A stretch of DNA of 14,861 nt. It comes from Marinosulfonomonas sp. Lineage in GTDB: Bacteria; Pseudomonadota; Alphaproteobacteria; Rhodobacterales; Rhodobacteraceae. The DNA lies in contig JALSJL010000209.1 in assembly GCA_026989405.1 (NCBI GenBank), forward strand, positions 1 to 14,861. Reading direction: 5' to 3'. Shown here in pieces: positions 7,422-13,421 of the stretch. Each line of letters starts with the position of its first letter. The stretch's first letter is position 1. The translations under genes were made by a program, and so were the position numbers. The notes under the pieces are model-generated. The model worked only from the letters and a program-made list of their open reading frames with translations. It searched no databases and was not told the origin of the DNA.

Positions 7422-7907
7422 ATGAGATCGGAAGACATGGCCTCTCTCCCCTACCGACCCAATGTCGGGATCATGCTGGTCAACCGTGACGGTCGGGTGT
7501 TCGTCGCCCAGCGGATCGACAGCCCCAAGGACGCCTGGCAAATGCCCCAGGGCGGGATCGACCCGGGCGAAGACCCTCGAAAGGCCGCCCTGCGAGAGCT
7601 GGAAGAAGAAACCGGAATATCTCCCGACCTGGTGCGGATTGACGCCGAGACTCCCGGTTGGCTGACCTATGACTTTCCACAGGACCTGGCCCCGAAGCTG
7701 TGGAAGGGCGGCTATCGCGGCCAGAAGCAGCGTTGGTACCTGATGCGGTTTCTTGGTGATGATGCCCAGATTGACATTGCCACCGAACACCCCGAGTTTT
7801 CGCACTGGGAATGGGTTGACCCTTCCGAGGTGGTCGAAAAAATCGTGCCTTTCAAGCGCGACGTCTATGCCAGGGTGCTCGAGGAATTTGCCGGGCACCT
7901 GGGTTGA
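7422..7907 (+). CDS. rppH: RNA pyrophosphohydrolase (Nudix), RppH
   Basis: RppH removes pyrophosphate from the 5' triphosphate end of RNA, which opens transcripts to 5'-end-dependent decay. The protein has 161 residues. LPYRPNVGIMLVNRDGRVFV leads into the Nudix box, whose Gly, Glu and REUXEEXGU residues are visible in the stretch GGIDPGEDPRKAALRE plus LEEETGI. The C-terminal half has KLWKGGYRGQKQRWYLMRFL and ATEHPEFSHWEWV, typical of the RppH/IalA branch. I choose the ATG at 7422 because MRSEDMASLPYRP matches the usual spacing before LPYRP in alphaproteobacterial members. An ATG at 7437 (156 residues) is the alternative, with GGAAG very close upstream. The ATG at 7395 lies inside the hairpin loop. 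No separate promoter was recognised, so the gene may be read through from ctpA. Confidence 0.95.
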   Translation: MRSEDMASLPYRPNVGIMLVNRDGRVFVAQRIDSPKDAWQMPQGGIDPGEDPRKAALRELEEETGISPDLVRIDAETPGWLTYDFPQDLAPKLWKGGYRGQKQRWYLMRFLGDDAQIDIATEHPEFSHWEWVDPSEVVEKIVPFKRDVYARVLEEFAGHLG

Positions 7908-7942
7908 GGGTGTCGCCCCTCTCCCGAGGATCGCCTGCCATG

Positions 7943-7972
7943 CTGGCAAATGGGCGGACGCGGGCCTATATG
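7943..7972 (+). promoter_or_regulatory. Putative promoter for the SHOCT protein gene
   Basis: CTGGCA at 7943-7948 and TATATG at 7967-7972 are separated by 18 bases, each matching four of six sigma-70 consensus bases. This lies in the 121-base gap after rppH, and transcription would start near 7979. Confidence is modest because the elements are imperfect. Confidence 0.3.
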
Positions 7973-8028
7973 TCGCCCATGCGAACACCCGCGCGTTCAC
8001 ATTCAAGGTATCAACGAAGGACGGAAAC

Positions 8029-8328
8029 ATGAAACCAACAGCACAGATTTTCGCAGCATCGGTTCTTCCACTGATGATGTCTGCGCCGGCCGCCCTTGCG
8101 CAGGGCTATGACCACATGGGCTACGGTGGCTGGTTCTTCCTGCCGGTCATGATGGCCATCATCGCCGGCCTCACGATCGGCGCCATCGTTGTTGCCGTGC
8201 GCCTTTTGGGCCCCGGCACCGGTTCCGGCGCAAGCCGCAAGGCTCAGGATTTGCTGGACGAGCGTTTTGCACGCGGCGAGATCGACAAGAGCGAATACAT
8301 AGAACGGCGCGACGCGCTCAACCGGTAG
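8029..8328 (+). CDS. Small SHOCT-domain membrane protein
   Basis: This is a 99-residue protein. A signal-like N-terminus (MKPTAQIFAASVLPLMMSAP, then AALAQ, probable cleavage after ALA near residue 24) is followed by one transmembrane helix (WFFLPVMMAIIAGLTIGAIV, about residues 35-58). A Gly/Ser linker leads to a C-terminal SHOCT motif (LLDERFARGEIDKSEYIERR), with the characteristic spacing of Leu, Arg-Phe, Gly-Glu-Ile and Glu-Tyr. SHOCT domains are short and are thought to mediate oligomerisation or interaction; no enzymatic role is known. The ATG follows AAGGACGG. Its neighbours (rppH and a methyltransferase) give no clear functional hint. Family assignment of the C-terminus is good; the function is unknown. 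Confidence 0.85.
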   Translation: MKPTAQIFAASVLPLMMSAPAALAQGYDHMGYGGWFFLPVMMAIIAGLTIGAIVVAVRLLGPGTGSGASRKAQDLLDERFARGEIDKSEYIERRDALNR

Positions 8329-8384
8329 GGCGCGCGCGTCACTATCGGCTTTCCTCGCCCAAACCGGCGCGGTAATGAACGCGA

Positions 8385-9236
8385 ATGGGAAAGAAGCTCG
8401 ATACACGCGCGGTTGGCCTCGATAGCGGGCTCAAGTTCATCCACTGGCTGACCGGGGCCGAAAACCTGCATTACGGCCTGTGGGACGGGCTCGAGGTGAC
8501 AGCGGGCAATCTGCGGGCGGCGCAGGATGCCTATTCCGACAAGCTGTTGGGCCACCTGCCTGCCGGCGCCCTGCGCATCCTCGACATCGGTGGCGGCGCC
8601 GGTGAAACGGCGGCCAGGTTGCTGGCGCGCGGGCATGACGTTGAAATCGTCGTGCCCAGCGCTTTCATGGCCGAACGCTGCCGCGCAAACGTCCCCGCCG
8701 CGCGGGTGCATGAGTGCAAGTTCGAAGACTTCCGGAGCGATCGCCGGTTTGATGTCTGCCTTTTTTCCGAAAGCTTCCAGTACATTCCGCTTGACGCCGG
8801 GCTGTCCGGGGCTCTGGCGTATCTTGATGATCACGGCGAGATTCTGATCGCCGACTGTTTCCGCTCGGCGGCCTATGAAACCGCCGGGCTGATCTCGGTA
8901 ACGGGCGGGGGCCACCCGATCGGGGCCTTTCGTGAAGAACTGGCCCGCCAACCGGTCGAGATCCTGGCCGACGAGGACATCACCGCGTCGGTCGCCCCTT
9001 CGATCGACCTTGAGCAAGGGTTCTTCAACGTGCTCGGCCATGCCGTGACACGCATCGACCAGGAGCTTGCGGTGGTCCGGCCGAAATCCCGCTGGCTGCT
9101 GCACCGCGCCCTGCGCGCGCTGCTGAATGAACGCAAACGCGCCCGCCTGAACCAGCGCCTGAATGAACAGGCCCGCAACAGCGAGACCTTCGAAAAATTC
9201 AATGAATACCGGATTCTGCGGCTGAAAAAACGGTAA
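8385..9236 (+). CDS. Class I SAM-dependent methyltransferase, substrate unknown
   Basis: This 283-residue soluble protein has a Rossmann-fold methyltransferase core. Motif I is ILDIGGGAGETAARLL (about residues 66-81). An acidic motif region follows (VHECKFEDF), then FDVCLFSESFQYIPL and GEILIADCFRS as post-motif strands. The N-terminus contains ENLHYGLWDGLEVTAGNLRA, and a start of this kind (HYGLWD) is seen in methyltransferases acting on small molecules or lipids, such as the cyclopropane-synthase-like and tocopherol-methyltransferase-like groups. The C-terminal 60 residues are highly basic and helical (LLNERKRARLNQRLNEQARN), which could contact nucleic acid, membrane or a partner protein. 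It lies 56 bases after the SHOCT gene on the same strand, so it may share that promoter. I do not recognise a specific substrate; only the methyltransferase fold is secure. Confidence 0.85.
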   Translation: MGKKLDTRAVGLDSGLKFIHWLTGAENLHYGLWDGLEVTAGNLRAAQDAYSDKLLGHLPAGALRILDIGGGAGETAARLLARGHDVEIVVPSAFMAERCRANVPAARVHECKFEDFRSDRRFDVCLFSESFQYIPLDAGLSGALAYLDDHGEILIADCFRSAAYETAGLISVTGGGHPIGAFREELARQPVEILADEDITASVAPSIDLEQGFFNVLGHAVTRIDQELAVVRPKSRWLLHRALRALLNERKRARLNQRLNEQARNSETFEKFNEYRILRLKKR

Positions 9237-9270
9237 ACGAACGATCAGGCCACAGACACCCCATCAGGAC

Positions 9271-9299
9271 TCGAAAAAAGAACAAAACGTGAATATGAT
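9271..9299 (+). promoter_or_regulatory. Putative SOS-regulated promoter of dnaE2
   Basis: TCGAAA (9271-9276, four of six -35 bases), a 17-base spacer and TATGAT (9294-9299, five of six -10 bases) form a good sigma-70 promoter. A LexA-like box lies within the spacer. Transcription would begin near 9306, leaving a leader of about 105 bases before the dnaE2 start. Confidence 0.55.
9280..9294. promoter_or_regulatory. LexA box (alphaproteobacterial type), one mismatch
   Basis: GAACAAAACGTGAAT matches GAAC-N7-GAAC, the reverse complement of the alphaproteobacterial SOS box GTTC-N7-GTTC, except for the last base (T instead of C). It sits between the -35 and -10 elements of a promoter leading to dnaE2, where bound LexA would block RNA polymerase. 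Position and target gene make the assignment likely despite the mismatch. Confidence 0.6.
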
Positions 9300-9411
9300 A
9301 CGAGTCATGCTGCACCGTTGCCACCGCCTGACCTTTGAACGTCGCCCTGTGACGGGCCGGACAGACCGGATGCGGGCGCAAGAATGCCGGCCCGACCAGG
9401 GGGGCATCTGA
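9295..9411 (+). CDS. Possible 38-codon leader ORF overlapping dnaE2 start
   Basis: An open frame from the ATG at 9295 (or 9307) ends in a TGA that overlaps the dnaE2 ATG as TGATG, the arrangement typical of translational coupling. The 9295 ATG overlaps the proposed -10 element, so only the ATG at 9307, almost at the predicted transcript start, could be used. The peptide is basic, has no recognisable domain and does not resemble ImuA or ImuB as far as I can tell. It could be a leader, a remnant of a deleted upstream gene, or chance. Confidence 0.2.
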   Translation: MIRVMLHRCHRLTFERRPVTGRTDRMRAQECRPDQGGI

Positions 9412-12335
9412 TGTTTGCCGAACTGTCCATAACCTCGAACTTCAGCTTTCTCACCGGCGCCTCGCACCCCGAAGAGTTCATCCGCCGGGCAGCGCTCATG
9501 GGAATGCCGGCCATCGCCATTGCCGATGAAAATTCGGTGGCCGGTATCGTGCGTGCCCATACCGAAGCGCGCGAGATCGGGCGCGTTGTCCGCCTGCGCG
9601 CCGCCGCCGATGCCAGGCCGGTCGGCCCGCCCCGCCCCGCCTGTATCCCGCGCCCGACCTCGGCCGACATCACCAATGTGCCACGCCTGATCCCGGGCGC
9701 GCGCCTTGTGCTGGCAAACGGTTTCACTGTCACCGCATTGGCGCGCAGCCGCACCGGTTGGGGTCACCTGTGCCGCCTGCTTTCGCTCGGACAGCTGCGC
9801 GCGGGCAAAGGCACCTGCCGGCTGAACCTCGATGACCTGCTGCAATGGGGCGATGCGCTGGAGCTTCTGGTCCATCCGCAAGTGCCGCCGGAGCAGGGCG
9901 GCGCGGACCCGTGGGAGCCGCAGGCGCGCCGGTTGACGCGCCGCTTCCCCGCGCAGGTCTCACTGCTCATGGCTCCGCAGTATGACGGGCAGGATGACCG
10001 GCGCTTCGCGCGCCTCGCGGCGCTGGCCAGGGCTCTCGACATCCCCACTGTCGCCTCGGCCGCCCCGATCATGCACCACGCCCGGCGTCGCAAGCTGGCC
10101 GATGTGCTGACCGCCATCCGCACCGGCGTCCGTGTCGATGATCTGGGCCGGGCCGCGCTGGCCAATGCCGAACGTCGTCTGCGCACGCAGGCCGAAATGC
10201 TGCGCCTGTTCGAAGATCACCCGAAGGCCGTGCACCGCGCGGGCGAGATCGCCGCGCGCTGCACCTTTTCGCTGGACGAATTACGCTACGAATATCCCTC
10301 CGAGATCGCCAATGGCGAAACCCCCGCCGAGCGCCTGTCACGCCTCGCCCATGCCGGGCTGCGCTGGCGCTATCCCTCCGGCGCGCCCGAGCGGGTGCGC
10401 AAGATGCTCGACCATGAACTGACCCTGATCGCCAGGCTGAAATACGAACCCTATTTCCTGACCGTGCGCGACATCGTCGATTTCGCCCGCTCCCGCGGCA
10501 TCCTGTGTCAGGGCCGCGGCTCGGCGGCCAATTCGGTCGTGTGCTACTGCCTTGGCGTCACCAGTGTCTCACCCGAAATCGGCACCATGGTGTTCGAGCG
10601 TTTCGTCTCCGAAGCCCGCGACGAGCCCCCCGATATCGACGTGGATTTCGAGCATGAGCGCCGCGAAGAGGTGATCCAGCACATCTATGAACGCTATGGC
10701 CGCCATCGCGCCGGGCTGTGCGCCACCGTGGTGCATTACCGCGGCAAACGCGCCATCCGCGAGGTCGGGCGCGCCATGGGCCTGTCCGACGACACGCTTT
10801 CGGCGCTGTCGTCGCAGCTCTGGGGGTTCTTTTCTTCGGGCGGCATCGAAGACAAGCGCCTGCGCGAAATCGGGCTGGACCCCACCGACCGCCGCCTGGC
10901 GCAAACCCTGGCCCTGATCGAGGAAATCCAGGGCTTTCCCCGCCATCTTTCGCAGCATGTCGGCGGCTTCATCATCACCGAAGGGCGGCTGGACGAACTG
11001 GTGCCGATCGAAAACGCCACGATGGAAGACCGCACCGTCATCTGCTGGGACAAGGATGACATCGACAGCCTCGGCATCCTCAAGGTCGATGTGCTGTCGC
11101 TCGGCATGCTGACCTGCATCCGCAAGGCGTTCGGCCTGATCGAGCAGCACCACCAGACCAGTTGGACACTGGCCACGCTCCCACCCGAAGACCCCGCGGT
11201 TTACGACATGCTGTGCAAGGCCGACTCGGTGGGGGTGTTCCAGGTCGAAAGCCGGGCGCAGATGAACTTTCTGCCCCGCATGCGTCCGCGCAGCTTCTAC
11301 GACCTGGTGATCGAGGTCGCGATCATCCGGCCCGGCCCGATCCAGGGCGACATGGTGCATCCGTTCATACGGCGGCGCAACGGCGAGGAAGAGGTGTCCT
11401 TTCCTTCCGATGAGCTCGGTCAGGTGCTGGGCAAGACCCTTGGCGTGCCGCTGTTCCAGGAACAGGCGATGCAGATCGCCATCATCGGCGCCGGCTTTTC
11501 CCCCGAAGAGGCCGACCGCCTGCGCCGCTCGCTTGCCACCTTCAAGAAGCACGGAAGCGTCAGCGAATTTCACGCGCGCTTCATGCGCGGCATGCGCGCC
11601 AACGGCTATGACGAAGACTTCGCCCAGCGCTGCTTTTCCCAGATCGAGGGCTTCGGCTCCTACGGCTTTCCCGAAAGCCACGCCGCCAGTTTCGCGCTGC
11701 TGGTCTATGCCTCGGCCTGGCTGAAATGCCACCACCCCGGTATCTTTGCCTGCGCGCTGCTGAATTCGCAGCCAATGGGGTTTTACGCGCCGGCCCAGAT
11801 CGTGCGCGACGTGCGTGAGCACGGGGTGACGGTGCGACCGGTCTGCATCAACGCTTCTTTCTGGGACAACACGATGGAGCCCGACGGGCGCGGCGGGCTG
11901 GCGCTGCGGCTCGGGTTTCGCCAGATCAAGCGGCTCAGCGAAGAAGACGCAAGCTGGATCACGGCAGCGCGCGGCAATGGCTATACCTCGGTCGAAGACC
12001 TGTGGCGGCGCGCCGGGCTTGGTCCGCGCGCGCTGCGCATCCTTGCCGAAGCCGACGCCTTCGCAGCCCTTGGCCTTGCGCGTCGCGAAGCGCTGTGGGA
12101 AGCGCGCGCCTTTGCCACCGCCCGGCCGCTGCCGCTGTTTGCCGGCGACCTTGATGGCGAGGGCATCGCCGAGCCTGCCGTGCATCTTCCGGCGATGAGC
12201 GAAGGCGAAGAGGTGGTGGAAGACTACGTGTCAATGCGCCTGACCCTGCGGTCGCATCCGATGGCGCTGCTGCGTCACCGCCTGACCCCGCCGGAGGGCT
12301 CTTCGCTTCCTGACGGTCGCTCATCGCCCGCCTGA
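9411..12335 (+). CDS. dnaE2: Error-prone DNA polymerase DnaE2 (ImuC), lacking the C-terminal OB-fold
   Basis: DnaE2 is a C-family polymerase that, with ImuA and ImuB, carries out damage-induced mutagenic lesion bypass. The 974-residue protein begins MFAELSITSNFSFLTGASHP (PHP domain, about residues 1-230). The palm carries catalytic aspartates in PDIDVDFEHERRE (407-419; Asp410 and Asp412) and Asp560 in LKVDVLSLGML. The fingers follow (SVGVFQVESRAQMNF, PLFQEQAMQIA, then YGFPESHAASFALLVYASAW), then a helix-hairpin-helix region (YTSVEDLWRRAGLGPRAL). The ATG at 9411 follows AGGGGGG at good spacing. The usual protein is about 1080-1130 residues and ends in an OB-fold. Here conserved sequence ends at SHPMALLRHRLTPP and a 13-residue unrelated tail follows. 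The remaining 45 bases before the convergent gene cannot encode the missing domain. imuA and imuB are not adjacent. The catalytic core appears intact, so activity is possible. Confidence 0.93.
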   Translation: MFAELSITSNFSFLTGASHPEEFIRRAALMGMPAIAIADENSVAGIVRAHTEAREIGRVVRLRAAADARPVGPPRPACIPRPTSADITNVPRLIPGARLVLANGFTVTALARSRTGWGHLCRLLSLGQLRAGKGTCRLNLDDLLQWGDALELLVHPQVPPEQGGADPWEPQARRLTRRFPAQVSLLMAPQYDGQDDRRFARLAALARALDIPTVASAAPIMHHARRRKLADVLTAIRTGVRVDDLGRAALANAERRLRTQAEMLRLFEDHPKAVHRAGEIAARCTFSLDELRYEYPSEIANGETPAERLSRLAHAGLRWRYPSGAPERVRKMLDHELTLIARLKYEPYFLTVRDIVDFARSRGILCQGRGSAANSVVCYCLGVTSVSPEIGTMVFERFVSEARDEPPDIDVDFEHERREEVIQHIYERYGRHRAGLCATVVHYRGKRAIREVGRAMGLSDDTLSALSSQLWGFFSSGGIEDKRLREIGLDPTDRRLAQTLALIEEIQGFPRHLSQHVGGFIITEGRLDELVPIENATMEDRTVICWDKDDIDSLGILKVDVLSLGMLTCIRKAFGLIEQHHQTSWTLATLPPEDPAVYDMLCKADSVGVFQVESRAQMNFLPRMRPRSFYDLVIEVAIIRPGPIQGDMVHPFIRRRNGEEEVSFPSDELGQVLGKTLGVPLFQEQAMQIAIIGAGFSPEEADRLRRSLATFKKHGSVSEFHARFMRGMRANGYDEDFAQRCFSQIEGFGSYGFPESHAASFALLVYASAWLKCHHPGIFACALLNSQPMGFYAPAQIVRDVREHGVTVRPVCINASFWDNTMEPDGRGGLALRLGFRQIKRLSEEDASWITAARGNGYTSVEDLWRRAGLGPRALRILAEADAFAALGLARREALWEARAFATARPLPLFAGDLDGEGIAEPAVHLPAMSEGEEVVEDYVSMRLTLRSHPMALLRHRLTPPEGSSLPDGRSSPA

Positions 12336-12365
12336 GCGATGAAAGCCGGCACCGGCTTGAAGAGC
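12298..12365. repeat. Cluster of inverted repeats at the dnaE2 3' end
   Basis: Outer arms GCTCTTC (12298-12304) and GAAGAGC (12359-12365) enclose two abutting hairpins: TCATCGC/GCGATGA (12321-12327 and 12336-12342) and AAGCCGG/CCGGCTT (12343-12349 and 12352-12358). Together they can form a three-way junction. The dnaE2 stop codon lies in the first hairpin loop. It may be a bidirectional terminator for the convergent genes or a small palindromic element. There is no T-tract on the plus strand. Confidence 0.5.
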
Positions 12366-12380
12366 GCCCGCACACCCCGG

Positions 12381-13376
12381 TTACGTCTGATCGGCACGCG
12401 CCTGCCTTTGAGCCCTGCGCGCCAGTTTCCGCGCCAGGTTCTGCCCCACGCCGGGCCGGCTCCACGGGCAGACCGCGATGCAGATCGCGCAGCCCTGGTG
12501 CTGGTTGAAAAACGGGATGCAGCGATCGAAATCGACATACCACTTTTCAACCCCGCGCACCCTGCGCTTGGTGGGTGACAGCGCTTCCGGCGGGCAGGCG
12601 TCTTCGCAGATCCGGCAGCTCAGGCAAAAAGCGTCGATACCGTGCTCGACCGCCGGGGTTTCCCTGATCGGGGCATCCGTGAGAACCGCCGACAGGCGAA
12701 ACGACGCCCCCATGTCGCGGTCGATGACCGAGCCGTGCTTGCCCAGTTCGCCAAACCCGCTTGCCAGCGCCGGCGGGATCAGCGCCAGCTTGCCGGTCAT
12801 CGGCCCGGTCACGGGTTCCGCCTCCCAGCCCTGCCTGCGCAGCCATCCGGCCACCGCCATCGCTGCCTCGACCGCGCGGGTATACTGGCGCATCACCTCG
12901 CCGCCGGCTTCGATCTCGGGCGCATGCGACAGGACCGCATAATCGTGCTGCACACCGATCACGACAATGCGCAAGAACGCCGTTGCCTGCCCCTCATACA
13001 GCCAGTCGTCCTGCAGCCGGGCCACACCGACTTTCTCGGCCAGCCCCGGCACACAGAACGCCTGAAGTGCGGCCAGCCACGCGTCGGCTCCCTGCTCAAG
13101 ACGCGAGCGCGCCAGTTCCGGCAACGGCCTGTCCATCGCCGCCTGCCGCCGCTTGCGCTGCTCGGTAAAGCGTGGATCGTCGGGAGAGTTCTGCATGAAC
13201 CAGCGCTGCATCTCGCCGTGGGCGATCTGGTCCGGGTCGGTGGCCCAGTAGACCGGGCGCGGTCGGCGCATATCGGTTTCACCCAGGCCGTTGACCTCGT
13301 TCCCGCTGATATCCGGGGCCCGCGCCATCTGGTCCGGGTCCGGCGTGAAGGGTCGGTATGGGTTGTCGCGCGCCAT
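12381..13376 (-). CDS. Double [4Fe-4S] protein of the QueG / reductive dehalogenase-like superfamily
   Basis: This 331-residue protein has two ferredoxin-type cluster motifs: Cys251, 254, 257 and 261 (CLSCRICEDACPP) and Cys286, 296, 299 and 303 (C-X9-CAICIAVCPW). The order and the ACPP/VCPW endings match epoxyqueuosine reductase (QueG) and reductive dehalogenases, which pair two [4Fe-4S] clusters with cobalamin. The preceding domain (about residues 100-240) includes GFGELGKHGSVIDRDMGASF and FRLSAVLTDAPI, which resemble the dehalogenase catalytic domain more than QueG. No Tat signal is visible, so it is probably cytoplasmic. The arginine/proline-rich first 90 residues are unfamiliar. It lies 45 bases downstream of rnr on the same strand, behind AGGGTAG, and converges on dnaE2. 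Cofactor and substrate are inferred; the double cluster is directly visible. Confidence 0.8.
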   Translation of the reverse strand: MARDNPYRPFTPDPDQMARAPDISGNEVNGLGETDMRRPRPVYWATDPDQIAHGEMQRWFMQNSPDDPRFTEQRKRRQAAMDRPLPELARSRLEQGADAWLAALQAFCVPGLAEKVGVARLQDDWLYEGQATAFLRIVVIGVQHDYAVLSHAPEIEAGGEVMRQYTRAVEAAMAVAGWLRRQGWEAEPVTGPMTGKLALIPPALASGFGELGKHGSVIDRDMGASFRLSAVLTDAPIRETPAVEHGIDAFCLSCRICEDACPPEALSPTKRRVRGVEKWYVDFDRCIPFFNQHQGCAICIAVCPWSRPGVGQNLARKLARRAQRQARADQT

Positions 13377-13421
13377 GGGGCTACCCTAGCGGCGCGCGCC
13401 CGAAACACAAACCGCCCAGGG

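Noticed and set aside
5957..7438. Minus-strand open frame (about 493 codons) opposite ctpA
   Set aside because: The sense strand encodes a complete S41 protease with PDZ domain and Ser-Lys dyad. The antisense translation has no recognisable features.
7906..7921. Small hairpin GAGGG/CCCTC after rppH as a terminator
   Set aside because: Only five base pairs, overlapping the stop codon, with no T-run. This is too weak to annotate in GC-rich DNA.
9384..9410. Earlier dnaE2 start at the ATG at 9384
   Set aside because: The family N-terminus (FAELSITSNFSFL) begins at 9411, and the AGGGGGG ribosome binding site is correctly placed only for that ATG.
10569..12185. Minus-strand open frame (about 538 codons) inside dnaE2
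   Set aside because: It is the complement of the conserved polymerase palm and fingers. Its composition is typical of a shadow frame.
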